Notes under the pieces: generated by a model
What the model was told of the DNA's origin: nothing
What the model saw: the letters and a program-made list of their open reading frames with translations, nothing else
The model's database searches: none
DNA from: Lepidodermella squamata
Lineage: Eukaryota; Gastrotricha
Length of the DNA stretch: 64,000 nt
Reading direction: 5' to 3'
Assembly (NCBI GenBank): GCA_047495785.1
Contig: JBLDXI010000043.1
Span: 1 to 64,000 of the forward strand
Program-made: the position numbers and the translations under genes
Shown: positions 40,953-51,290 of the stretch, piece by piece
Layout of the letters: each line of letters starts with the position of its first letter
Position numbering within the stretch: the first letter of the stretch is position 1

Positions 40953-41935
40953 ATGCTACTTCGTGAAGTAGTAATTTTGGTATTGTTATCATCCACAATT
41001 ATTCTAGCGACTCAGACGGAAAGCTCGAGAAAATGGATAAAATTCCTGAAAGGTTAGTTTTTCGTTTATGCTTTTGTTCATAATGCCATTCTGATGGTTT
41101 TGAAAGTTCAAAATTGTAGAGGTTTCTTCCATATTTCAACAGCCAAGTTCAACGGCCTAAAAATTTCTCCGCAGACACGAATTTTATTACTAGGCAAACG
41201 TTGAATCGTCAACGACCTAATATATTATTCATCTAACAGGAAGCCTCAAAAAGCAGCTCAAAGCTTTGCTGGGTAGGGTTCCAGACTTCTGGCGAAACCT
41301 GCCGCGGACTGTTCGCGACCGGTTACTTCAGAAGCTTCGTATGGACCACTGCATCGCTGTACTGCACTCTCGAGACGTCTGCCGCGATGAAGGTACTTTC
41401 TACATCTGGGCGAGATCATTTGCCAAGGAGATCATGGCCGGGAAGCACGACAAAGACGTTCTGTCTCGTTAATTCTGCTCTAGAAAAAACCAAGTTACCT
41501 AAGGTCCGAGTGCATAACAAAAATACTGAAAATCATCGATAAAAGAATGAAAGGTGGTATTCCTGTGTGTAGATTAGCCCCTTCATTGGTCTATCGACGA
41601 AGCGTTTGTACAGAGTTATTCTTTTATGTTTTGTACCGGCGGTGTCTTCCTGAGGTTTCCGCAAAGCGATTAAAATGTCACCTCGATGTATAGTTTATTT
41701 TGTTCAGTTTCATTTTCTATTGTCGCTTCAGCCTTTATTACATTGTTTGCATGCAATTCTGCATCTATACATTCGCGCACCGATAAATCAACACAATAAA
41801 ACGTTTATGCACTAGGATGACCGCTACATGGGCCGGAAGATGATTTCCTCAAAAAATCTGGAGCAATATTATAAGGGCGAAGTCTGATCTCCTCTCTTAA
41901 AACGTTCCTACAAATAAAACGTAGTCACATTCCGA
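40315..41935 (+). repeat. Segmental duplication, copy 1 (carries member B)
   Basis: About 1.6 kb similar to 51870-53500: shared upstream words such as GGCTGCTCTCTTGTCGAAAA-type sequence, both exons, intron, and the downstream tail CAATAAAACGTTTATGCAC. Boundaries are approximate. Confidence 0.75.
40953..41472 (+). CDS. Secreted CX9C family protein, member B (110 aa)
   Basis: Exons 40953-41052 and 41240-41472; the intron is 187 bp, the longest but one in the family. Signal peptide MLLREVVILVLLSSTIILAT, then TESSRKW. Domain: SLKKQL, PDFWRNLPRTVRDRL, RMDHCIAVLHSRDVCRDEG, FYIWAR, AKEIMAGKHDKDVLSR. Almost identical to member D. Confidence 0.78.
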
Positions 41936-42567
41936 GCCGCGGCAAGCTCAAATGTTTATCAAAAGATTCATGTCTGCAGATTAGCCCCTTCATTGGTCTT
42001 TCTTCCACAGTATCGTAAATTTCGATTATGATGTCGTCGGCGAACATCGGGTTCGCGCTATTCCGCTCTATCGTTTCCTGATCACGATGTCGATATTTTT
42101 CTATCAATATATAACTCACTCGACACCATTTTGATAAATCGGCAAGGTTTTGATAACTCAGCGAACTCAGCGAAATTTGCAAGGCATTCTGATTATTCTA
42201 TCCGAGGCTCTAGCTTAGCACAATATTCGTGAAATTCCGTCAGCTAGGTGACGCTGTCTTTGTTACAGCCGGAACATTTCTCCCCGACAAAATCACCGGA
42301 TACATGAAAAAGACTTATTTAAAACCACGTCGTCTTTATTCTGATATTGCACGAATGATTAAGAACCAATAAATTATAAAAAAAAATGAATTAAGTAATA
42401 AATATTGCGGATCCGTGCGGATGTTTCCATGACGTCAACAATAAGTTCGAATGAGTAATAGAAATTTACAAACAATTTACAAGAACTGGCAATAGGCAAT
42501 CATTTACATGCAAAAAGCATTGAATAAGAGCTTTCACGAGGAATTCGAAAATATTAACGAAGCTAAT
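41473..42567. other. Intergenic
   Basis: The word ATTAGCCCCTTCATTGGTCT occurs twice in direct orientation (about 41570 and 41981). Downstream AT-rich sequence contains AATAAA-type signals for both flanking genes. No gene seen. Confidence 0.4.
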
Positions 42568-44412
42568 TCAAGGTTTCTTTGATCTAGGCATTTTTCTTGG
42601 CGATTGTTTGGGTTTTTTCTGAGAACTGAGAAATTCCTTAAATTTCAAGAAAATTTCAGCATGTTCCTGAGGTGAAATAAATTGCTCGTAGATTTGCTCG
42701 GCAACGCCATCGGTGTGGTGGAGGTAGCGGTTGACCTGTTTCTGTTGGGCGGGAGTCAAGCCAGGAATTTGATTGTGGCGAGAACTTGTCTGCATCATGC
42801 GCCTTTGCATTGAAAAGTGATATGATGCGAGACTCGGTCGGGCAGTAGATGGAAGAGTTAGGACGAATTTGTCCCACAAAATACTTGCGTAGTAGGACAA
42901 GCAATCAAACCTCTTGCCATCACTTCGTAGCAGTAAATACTTGGCGCTTTTAGGGTCAGCCGGCTTCGGCCGGAACTTGCGGCGGTATTCGTCGTAGAGT
43001 TCCACAAGTTCCTGGTCCATCGTAACGTAGGGGAAGCACCGCTTACCGTTCTTCGTCTCCAGGACATGAACTGTCCAAGTGCCCGGGATCTCGGAAAATC
43101 GCTTATCGAATTCAGCCTCCTTCATGCCTGCGAGACTCGAAGGGCGGCAGCCATTGAAGGCGTTCATTTTAACAACAATTCTCGCAATTCGAAAGGCATA
43201 CGGCACAATTTGGCCTGCTTTCTCCATCTCGGCGATCGTCTGCGAAATGAATTCAGCGTATTGTGGCGCTAGATGAATAGTGACCTTTTCATCAATTCTT
43301 TCGTGTTTCAGCGCAGCCTGTGCCTTGCCACGTTTAGCATTGCACTGCTTGATCCTCGGGTCAAGGAATCTGGTAATGATGAAATCGATTTTTTCACGCT
43401 CCGATTCGCTAACAAGACGTCTCGGTAAAAGGAAGTTGTCTCGAAACATTTGCAAGAAGTCTTTTAAAGCCATGAATCTCATGTAGAGACTGTGGCACGA
43501 GACTGGCTCTTCCCCACCGCGTAAATTTGTCGTAATCAATCGATCCTCACGAGCCGCGAAATCGAACCATTTGTCAACATTGAGCATATCCTCAACAGTG
43601 AATATGCCTGCCAAATTGAGGATGCCGGTTAGTCCGGAATAACGCGATCGAACAGTTTTAGCATTGCGATCATCTTGCGTTGCTTCCATTTTAAAATCTG
43701 GATCTTTATAATGCTCGAGGGCCGGCTTCAAGCGAGGATCATTGGTGACATATTTTTTACTCAATTTTCTCGTCTTCTTAATTGGGCTTGGAGACAGCGC
43801 GATACGGGTTAATTTCTTTGACAACGTCGCCTCGCCTGATGTCTCTTCGTCAGACGATTCATCGAAATAAGTGTCGTCCAATACGACGCCTTCATTCGAA
43901 GTCTGAACATGTGAAATATTAGATTCGCTCTGCTGCCGAGAGGAGACAGCGCCATCGTCACCGAAATACTCGTTCTCACCCGAACAATTGGACTGATCAA
44001 ATGAGCTGTTGAATGTGAAATCGACTGGATGAGAGACATCAGCATCCATATTCTGAAGAGCAGGTGTAGAGCACGCAACTGGAGCACGGCGTTGGAATTT
44101 CGTGCTCTTCGGGCTTCCGCAAAAAACGCAGTAGCGTTGCAGATGACGATCCTTGCGGTTCCGCTCATTGAAAGGCAAATATGGAGCAAATTTTCCGTTA
44201 CCAGCGCGGGGTCGGCACTTCTTTTTAGCGAAGTGACTTGAAATATTTCCCGAGCAAGTATTCGTTCGGTCAGCAAGGGCATCGTGATATCGAGTCGTTT
44301 CGCTCGTAGTTGCCTGCATCGTTGAGAAATTATCGCTGCTTTCTTCAAATCGATCTTCGGGATCCATCAAGAATAGCGGAAAAGGCAAGTCTCCGAAAAC
44401 AAACTGGGACAT
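42568..44412 (-). CDS. Tyrosine-recombinase-like protein, 614 aa, intronless
   Basis: Uninterrupted ORF from ATG 44412. The N-terminal about 200 residues are Ser/Asp-rich and disordered with a CVFCG motif. A helical core-binding-like region follows (YSGLTGILNLAGIFTVEDML). The C-terminal domain has phage-integrase-like landmarks: box I MNAFNGCRPSSLAGMKEAEF (catalytic Arg), the beta-hairpin Lys in LETKNGKRCFPYV, a weak HxxR region YHFSMQRRMMQ, and box II/Tyr RYLHHTDGVAEQIYEQF. The tail is Lys-rich. Similar proteins occur in Crypton-type transposons and YR-carrying DNA elements. The HxxR His is not clearly aligned, so activity is uncertain. The assignment rests on motif reading only. Confidence 0.6.
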   Translation of the reverse strand: MSQFVFGDLPFPLFLMDPEDRFEESSDNFSTMQATTSETTRYHDALADRTNTCSGNISSHFAKKKCRPRAGNGKFAPYLPFNERNRKDRHLQRYCVFCGSPKSTKFQRRAPVACSTPALQNMDADVSHPVDFTFNSSFDQSNCSGENEYFGDDGAVSSRQQSESNISHVQTSNEGVVLDDTYFDESSDEETSGEATLSKKLTRIALSPSPIKKTRKLSKKYVTNDPRLKPALEHYKDPDFKMEATQDDRNAKTVRSRYSGLTGILNLAGIFTVEDMLNVDKWFDFAAREDRLITTNLRGGEEPVSCHSLYMRFMALKDFLQMFRDNFLLPRRLVSESEREKIDFIITRFLDPRIKQCNAKRGKAQAALKHERIDEKVTIHLAPQYAEFISQTIAEMEKAGQIVPYAFRIARIVVKMNAFNGCRPSSLAGMKEAEFDKRFSEIPGTWTVHVLETKNGKRCFPYVTMDQELVELYDEYRRKFRPKPADPKSAKYLLLRSDGKRFDCLSYYASILWDKFVLTLPSTARPSLASYHFSMQRRMMQTSSRHNQIPGLTPAQQKQVNRYLHHTDGVAEQIYEQFISPQEHAEIFLKFKEFLSSQKKPKQSPRKMPRSKKP

Positions 44413-44616
44413 TAATTCTCTAAAATCGACAAAAAAAATCAGACCACATGAATCATTTTGATTAAATTGAGGAAATTTAATGAGCTTACATGTCAGAGCA
44501 TGGAAAAAGAGAAAAGAGCATTGAGTATAACATAGTATAAAATGGGTATAAAAAGCCGCGACACAAAAGCGAATCGAATGTCAAAACACGCAGAGTCACA
44601 ATGCATCAATTTAAAA

Positions 44617-45759
44617 TCAATTCCGTTTCCTGGTTGAAATTCGTCGTCCACAATTTGAGCAACCTGAACAATTACTCGCCTTCAAAATGCCTTGCTTCAT
44701 TATTTCATTGCTAGACTCCATGAGAGGCACAGTCTCTTGAGGAGGCTGATTGGTTGGGGTGAATTGGACTTTTTTGTTTTTTTTGAAGATGTTATGTATA
44801 TGATTGAAAAGAGAAGACGACAAAGTCCATGCAATTCGCGCCAAATAGTAGAAAAATATAAACGATCTCACGCCGAAAGAAATGAATAGAATCAAATAAC
44901 GGATGACGATGGAAACTGTGTAATAATCCAAATAAAAAATGCCTAAAAGTCGACCAAACCAGTAGTACACAACGCTTGTGTAAAAGATTTCAATACCCAA
45001 GTCAAATACTACAGCCAGAAACCCTGACTGAGACTCAAAATAGACGGCTGCGATAAAGCATATTATTTGAGGAACGTAATGAGTCGCAGAAAATACTGAT
45101 TCAAATTCGTAGATTGGGAAAAAATGACAGACTATAAACTGGAAAAATTTATATTTGCTCGCGACGTTAAATACAGTAGAAGCAAGTTCAGCAGCTTTCA
45201 TGCCAAAACTTTTGTAGGCTTCCAAATCAAAAAGCGAATCGGCCAATGAAAGATGTGTACCGTTAGTAGCGAGGTAAGCGCACAAAGGGCTGACCAAACT
45301 GAAAGAAGTTGCCCACGTTCGAATATCTTCTTCGGGTAGAGTCATCACACAAGATATAGTGCTACAGGAATGTCTCACGAAACAAGACATGAGCTTCATC
45401 GTCAACTCATCCCATTTTTCAGTAGGAAGCGGCCACTCGCACATCTTCTCCGCTGAAAGACCAATCTTATAAAAACAAGCAAGTGATAACAATAGAGCCA
45501 TACCAATTTTTGTGAAATTTGCCAAACACTTGTTAGACCCGGTTTGATACGCACGGTAGTATTGAAGACCGCTAGCAACTTCCAATATCTCCGGCTTTCT
45601 CGCAATCGTGGTATCACGCTTCCGCACGATATGACCTTGGTCGTCTCTATTGAGCTTGAAAATGTCAAGCAGAAACTCTCCGCTGGCAGGATAGCCCATC
45701 GAATCCGTAAGGAGCATCAAGTAGACGCAAAGCTGAAAAGCCTTCGGAAGTGAAAACAT
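44617..45759 (-). CDS. Multi-pass membrane protein with Cys-rich ectodomain, possibly Kar5/Brambleberry-like, 380 aa
   Basis: Intronless ORF. N-terminal signal peptide (MFSLPKAFQLCVYLMLL), a basic VRKR site near residue 45, then a Cys-rich region (CEWPLPTEKWDELTMKLMSC, CSTISCVMTLPEEDIRTW, SPLCAYL). Several hydrophobic helices follow (about residues 220-325) and a polar tail with CSGCSNCG. The Cys pattern (C...L..KLM.C...C...C..L.......W....L...C) followed by a membrane-rich C-terminus recalls the Kar5/GEX1/Brambleberry nuclear-fusion family. A viral-envelope-type protein is the other option given its neighbours. Neither is proven. Confidence 0.45.
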   Translation of the reverse strand: MFSLPKAFQLCVYLMLLTDSMGYPASGEFLLDIFKLNRDDQGHIVRKRDTTIARKPEILEVASGLQYYRAYQTGSNKCLANFTKIGMALLLSLACFYKIGLSAEKMCEWPLPTEKWDELTMKLMSCFVRHSCSTISCVMTLPEEDIRTWATSFSLVSPLCAYLATNGTHLSLADSLFDLEAYKSFGMKAAELASTVFNVASKYKFFQFIVCHFFPIYEFESVFSATHYVPQIICFIAAVYFESQSGFLAVVFDLGIEIFYTSVVYYWFGRLLGIFYLDYYTVSIVIRYLILFISFGVRSFIFFYYLARIAWTLSSSLFNHIHNIFKKNKKVQFTPTNQPPQETVPLMESSNEIMKQGILKASNCSGCSNCGRRISTRKRN

Positions 45760-45985
45760 AAAGTAATAAGAATAAACCTAAAACACAATGAAATTGTAAG
45801 AAACGTTTATTGAGTTCAAGAATATTGAGCATATTAAATATTAAATATCTGTTAACTCTTGATTCACAACGACAAGATTAGCGATTCACCGTCGTAGGAT
45901 GATGATAAGTAATTTGATACAGGCATTTCAAATGTTAATTTGATATAAACGATCCAAGGATAATATTATTCAATTGGAAACAATG

Positions 45986-46153
45986 TCAGTCCATATTGAG
46001 AGCACGGGCAATTACGAATCCGACCAGCACTGCCATGATTAGCGAAAGGGCGTATTGCAAGATAGTCAGTTCGAGTTCGGATCGGCTCAGCTCTGTCGAT
46101 CTAAAGATGGATTGATCTTTGTTAGAGTATGCAAGAATTTCGTGCTTGTTCAT
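45986..46153 (-). CDS. Small single-pass membrane protein (about 55 aa)
   Basis: The likely start is MNKHEILAY at about 46153; an upstream ATG at 46183 overlaps the stop of the next gene (TAATG). Polar N-terminus followed by one C-terminal membrane helix (YALSLIMAVLVGFVIARAL), tail-anchor style. Confidence 0.45.
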   Translation of the reverse strand: MNKHEILAYSNKDQSIFRSTELSRSELELTILQYALSLIMAVLVGFVIARALNMD

Positions 46154-46182
46154 CGTAACAGCTAAATATAAAAAAACAAACA

Positions 46183-46524
46183 TTAAACTTGAGAGTCAAG
46201 GCGATTGTAGTGCAGTTGCTCGGCATCGTTAGACCGCTTCTTAGATTTGCACCGGAAGCGACGAGAGGCGAAAACAATTGAGGTGACAACAGCCACGAGC
46301 AAGAACAAGGATAGACAAAATATGACTATCTCATATGCCTCCACTGGGCATGGTGCAGTAGAGTTGTTTTGAAGGCTGAAAACTGACGTCGTGGTGTTTT
46401 GAAAAAAAGACTCGGAGTCAGTGGTCTGAGCTGTTGATTGAGTAACTGATTCCGAATCAATGGTATCTACTGAGTCACTGTTAACCCAGCTAAATGGATC
46501 GAAAGGGTTAAACTTGCGGCCCAT
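46183..46524 (-). CDS. Single-pass membrane protein, Ser/Thr-rich ectodomain, 113 aa
   Basis: ATG at 46524. Ser/Thr/Asn-rich N-terminal half with N-glycosylation-type sites (NTTT, NNST), one membrane helix (AYEIVIFCLSLFLLVAVVTSIVF), then a basic cytoplasmic tail (RRFRCKSKKRS). No cleavable signal peptide is apparent. Its stop overlaps the possible upstream start of the neighbouring small gene. Unknown function. Confidence 0.5.
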   Translation of the reverse strand: MGRKFNPFDPFSWVNSDSVDTIDSESVTQSTAQTTDSESFFQNTTTSVFSLQNNSTAPCPVEAYEIVIFCLSLFLLVAVVTSIVFASRRFRCKSKKRSNDAEQLHYNRLDSQV

Positions 46525-47588
46525 AATGAAGGACTGAAAACTGTAAACTGAAAGAACAGTGTAAAATACAGTAGTGCAGAGCTAAACCAGGTTTAAATTC
46601 AAATGAAACGGGAGCCAACGGTTCCGCAACGGTGCCGCATTGTCTTTATTGTCTTTTGTCTGCTAATGAGTTTTTAATGTTGCTAACGACTCATTTTAAA
46701 TTTTATTCTTGAACAATATCAAAAATTAATATAAAAAATAGTGAGATAAATTTATTTATATTATTTTATTTTAACAATTAATGTAAAATAATATGGCCGC
46801 CGCAGGCGAATGTGTCGAGTGGTGTCGAGTGGTGTCGAATGGTGTCGAGTGGTGTCGAATGGTGTCGAGTGGGTGTCGAATGGGTGTCGAGTGAGTTACC
46901 ATGTAGTATTCTAAACTAACTTACCGGTGGAGCTATCCACCTTATCAGAAATATGTTGATCGTATGAAATTTCATGGTTATTGAGACACAAAACACAAAG
47001 CGTAAACCGATATTTGAACCGCAGGCCTACACATTGCCGAAGAAAAATCTCACGTTGCATCGATCAATCTCAAAAGATTAGAAAAATCAGAAGAAATTGC
47101 TCATAATCAAGTTCAGGACTCATTTTTTGCATGATTGCAGCATTGCATGATCGAAAGTATAAGTTGAATATAGCGTATAGCGGGGTGGGCGGTGGGCGGC
47201 AGAACGAGAATCGCCAAGAATATAATCTAATGGCGAAAACATTCAAGAAACTTCTTGAATCTTTGCCAAGTCAGTCGCGTAACTAGAGCATCCGTTTTTT
47301 ATGCTCATCCTTCCGCTATCTGATCACTACGTATCGCCTTACAGACGAGACTTAGGAATTTGTGGGCTTCCGTTTTCAAGCCAAATCGTGCTCCTCAAAT
47401 TCTAATTGAGCGCGGATAGACGTCGTTATGCCAAATTAGTTTCCAGCAAAGTGACGGAAAACAGACGTTTGCAATTTAATCTGAAAGAAAGTTACGAGCT
47501 TAGTAATCGTCAACATTTTTTCATTTTAGAAATTCTGAATAATTGATCAACGTATCGGCGCTACACAATCAACTCAAACAAGGCTGAT
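46525..47588. other. Intergenic with tandem repeat; upstream of member C
   Basis: Extremely AT-rich at 46690-46800, then a 10-bp tandem repeat. From about 47165 it resembles the region upstream of member E (GGGCGGCAGAAC, AAGTCAGTCGCGTAACTA). Confidence 0.5.
46809..46894. repeat. 10-bp tandem repeat (GTGTCGARTG)n
   Basis: About eight copies of GTGTCGAGTG/GTGTCGAATG, alternating G and A at one position, with the final copies spaced at 11 bp. Confidence 0.9.
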
Positions 47589-47971
47589 ATGCGGTTTCAC
47601 AGAGTAATTATTGTAGTCCTATTACTTTCCTGTATAATCCAAACTGCTCGGAATGAAGGGTCGAAAAAACTGAAACAAGCCACGAAAGGTTTGTTTTTCA
47701 AGAAGTAGTAAATATCAACTTATTTTCTCTATTTGAAGGAAGCCTCAAACATCAGCTTTTGGCTCTGTTGGGTAAGTCACCAGACTTCTGGCAAAAGCTG
47801 CCGCGAAACCTTCGAATTCGGGCACTGAAGAGGCTTCGCATGGAACATTGCATAGCTGTTCTACAGTCTCGAGATATCTGCCGTAATGAAGGTTCTTTCT
47901 ACGTGTGGGCACGATCTAAGGCAAAGGAAATTATGGCCGGCAAGCACGATAAAGACATCATGTCTCACTAA
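47589..47971 (+). CDS. Secreted CX9C family protein, member C (110 aa)
   Basis: Exons 47589-47688 and 47739-47971; 50-bp phase-1 intron. Signal peptide MRFHRVIIVVLLLSCIIQTA. Domain with SLKHQL, PDFWQKLPRNLRIRAL, RMEHCIAVLQSRDICRNEG, FYVWAR, AKEIMAGKHDKDIMSH. Closest to member E in exon 1. Confidence 0.77.
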
Positions 47972-48861
47972 AGCTAGTTTAGATAATATTCAACTTCTAT
48001 TTTAACAGTTTTCACTTACGCTGTCAGTTATAATTTGGTCAGTTATAAGCGCGCCCATCAACGCTATGCCCACGCCTTTGTCTTGATATATCATTAATAT
48101 AGATATATATTATTTGATGTACTATAGTTGAATTGTTGAATTATTAAATTTTTATATGGAAGGCAAAGGAAAATGCAAGGAAAAAGTTTCGTTTCGTTCG
48201 CCATTTTTGTCTTTTAATAATCATACTGTTTAATTGCAGATTTCTCAGGATTTTTAAGAATGTGCTTCAATGTCTATCAGTCAAGCTTGCTTTCGCAGTT
48301 CTCTAATTATCAGTGCCCTGTGGGGCCAACGAAACTTGGGCACTCTATTTTTCACGAGTTGATAACTTTCCGATTCAATTATTTCAATTTCAGCCCAATT
48401 CAATTCTTAACAGCACAGTCAAACTTCTTGCTAGGAGTGTTTCAAATCAGACTCCAGACTGCAGTTTACAGTCCAAAATCAATCGATCGAAAAGCAATAG
48501 TCCTCATCAAATATTCATTTACATACTTATAATAGAAGCGGATGTTTCCAGGATACAAGAGATTTCGTGCAATAAGTTTGCGCATCAATCGATCGACAAA
48601 AATTAGGCCTTATCAACCATTCATTTACACGAAAGTGGATGTGAATTTTCGTCGCAAATAGTGATGCTATCGATGACTTTTTCGGTTCCTGTTTCGGTTG
48701 CATCGGTTTTTGCCTGATCAAGCTTTATATGAATATGTGTTGCCTCTGTTAGTCTGAGATTCGAAAGACCTCAATCTAACACAATTTTGCGAATGCTTTA
48801 TTTGTATTTATCAAAGCTTTTTAAATATAGAATGCTAGACAATATCAAAAGCTGAATACCG
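47972..48861. other. Intergenic
   Basis: AT-rich. ORFs around 48260-48600 are not supported by motifs or start context. No gene called. Confidence 0.4.
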
Positions 48862-49257
48862 TACTGCCCGAAAATAATGTCAGCCTTCAGTCGAATAAAT
48901 GGCAGCCTCAAATAAATGTCAGCGGTTAGAGGTCGTTCGAAATAATAAATTTCAGGCCCGAAATAAATGGCAGGTCAACGGCGGGGACAGTACTGAAGAT
49001 CACTAATGTGATCATTATAGCCATTCTGAATGGAAATAATTTCTACTCTTGGCACATAGAAAGGTCAGGTACCAATTTTTTGGGTCAAAACACGTAGAAT
49101 CTCAGGAAAATGTATGCCATTTTGGTACCTAGGCAAGTTACTAGTTGGTTCGAATAAATAAATGTCAGGCCCGAAATAAATGTCAGTCCCTTTTAAATGT
49201 CAGGGGTTCATCAACGTTTGAAAAAAACAAATGTCATGGTTTTTGTTCCGGGCAGTA
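48862..49257. mobile_element. MITE with CTGCCCG termini (TA target)
   Basis: The left end reads TA-CTGCCCGAAAATAATGTCAG and the right end TTTTTGTTCCGGGCAG-TA, giving short inverted termini flanked by TA as in Tc1/mariner-type elements. The interior carries repeated CCCGAAATAAATGTCAG words (about 48915-48975 and 49160-49200). No transposase. Confidence 0.65.
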
Positions 49258-49921
49258 CAGTAGTTCATATTGAGTAAGTGAATGCTTGGTGCATCCTGCA
49301 TCCTAGGTCTACATTTTATGGCGATGACAAATTTTAACACTTCTTCACTACTTACAGTAGAAAATGGATATAGTGGACGCTCTCCGTGCCATCGAGTTTG
49401 TCCATAGCGATTTCGCACTATATAGTGAAATGTTGCTGGACTCAGCGGATTAGCATAACTTTTGTCTACTTGCCAGAATGTCATAGGTAGGAAAGCTGAG
49501 GTTTGAGGACGAAATGCCATTTTTACCCTCAAGTGAAAGACCCTACCACGGTCAAAAAGCTTGTCATGAAAGTGAAAATTCGTGATTTCTTACTAAAAAT
49601 TCATGCAAATTTGTCAGCCCGTTTGAGAAAATGCTCGAATGTCCACTGTATCGCAAATAAAATAAGTGCGCTTAATAGGACATGCGTCCTCATTTTTCGT
49701 CCACTATGTCGATTTTCCACTATATGTGTTGTCAATTATTGTAGAGCAATTATTGTAGAGCAAGGTCTTTTTAAGCCTCGGTCACTCGAATTTGTCCACT
49801 AAAGCGAAAGACTAATAAGCGGTAACCACTCTAACGATTTTCTACTGTATATCGAAAAATGGTCACTTGTCTATGGCTATGATGGCTATGATTTGAGATT
49901 ACCGCCTCAAATGACGCTGAT
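49258..49921. other. Intergenic
   Basis: AT-rich, without a convincing gene. Confidence 0.35.
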
Positions 49922-51290
49922 ATGTATGACAAAGTCCGATTGTTCCTACTTCATAGAAGGAATTTTCCTAATGCCGATATGCTGCTGTTCGAGTTTGTCA
50001 AGGGCGAAAACGGTCAAAAGCATAAATCAGTTCATCGGCAGCTGCTTCGTGATATCCTTGAGAGTTTGAGTTGCGATGAGCTGTTAGACATTTGCTGCGT
50101 CTATGAGCGAGGCGAAATCTTTCATCCGTGTCCTCTATGGCTTGGAATGGGAAGACGATTTCAGTCGCCCAAAATGCGATGAGCTCGAAGCGTTCGGAAC
50201 GCATTATTCCTATCGCGTGATTGCTTGGATACTTGCACGACTGCACGGAAAACAAGATCACAGCCAAAATTACATCGGTTTTAAAACGAGACTTAGCAGC
50301 AGGAATACGCCATTTCAATCCAACAGAGACAAGCGCAGCTATAGAACTGGCGGCGATACAGGGAGACTTGGATCTATTAGCTTTCATAGTTGAAAAATCA
50401 CTTGGTACCGTTTCTGCTGCAAGCAACTACGGCGAAGCCCTGCTGTTGAATGCGCTGCGAATTGGCAAATCGATGTTGTTCGATTCCTGGCTGAGAAAGC
50501 ACCAGCCATAGTTTCTAGTGATGATAACAACGGAACAACTTGCAATTTGCATAGCCACTGCAAATGGCCACATGGAAATTGTTCAGTTTTTGGCCGCGGA
50601 AGCACCAGCAACCGTATCTACGTCAGATAATGACGAAATAACACCGCTTTGGAACGCCGCTGCCAACGGCCACATCGGCGTTGTTCGGTTCCTGGTTGAG
50701 AAAGTACCAGCAACGGCCTCTACGGCTGATTTCAACGGAGCAACCCCGCTTAGCATAGCCGCTGGAAACGGTCACATTGACATTGTTAGGTTCTTAGCAA
50801 AGGAAGCACCCGCTGATGTTTCTACGGCTGATGACTACGGCATAACCCCTTTTATCCTTAGCCGCTGTTAATGGACACATTGACGTTGTTCGATTCCTGG
50901 CTGAGAAAGCACCAGCCACGGTTTACACGGCTGATAACTATGGCAAAACTCCGTTATGGAATGCCGCTAGGTCCGGACACTTCCAAATTGTCAGGTTCTT
51001 GGCAAAGGAAGCACCAGCAACTGTCTTAACGCCTGATGACGACGAAACAACACCGCTTTGGAATGCCGCTGCGAATGGCCACATTGACGTTGTTCAATTC
51101 CTAGCTGAGAAAGCACCAGCTGATGTTTCTGTTGCAGGGCGGTACAACTACGCTTAGCGCGGCCGCTGCAAATGGCCACATCGACGTTGTTCGGTTCTTG
51201 TTCTTATTCAGTTCTTATTCGGTTCCTAACTTCCAAAGCTCCAGCAACCGTTACTACTTACTACGGTTGATAATTACGGCGCAACTGATG
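49922..51290 (+). pseudogene. Ankyrin-repeat protein, decayed
   Basis: Starts at ATG 49922 (MYDKVRLFLLHRRNFPNADM). The frame then shifts near 50100, near 50220-50270 and again near 50510. At least seven ankyrin repeats are recognisable: TPLWNAAANGHIGVVRFLVE, TPLSIAAGNGHIDIVRFLAK, TPLWNAARSGHFQIVRFLAK, TPLWNAAANGHIDVVQFLAE and others. Further frame breaks lie near 50850 (in GITPF|ILSRC) and at about 51150, followed by fragmentary repeats. Near-identical DNA between repeats suggests recent internal amplification. Could be a live gene with sequence errors, but several breaks make a pseudogene more likely. Confidence 0.75.

Noticed and set aside
43809-44348. 179-aa frame inside the recombinase-like gene
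   Set aside because: Out-of-frame shadow of the 614-aa ORF on the same strand.
48260-48606. Two overlapping plus-strand frames of about 90 aa
   Set aside because: No motif or signal peptide, two frames equally open in AT-rich sequence.
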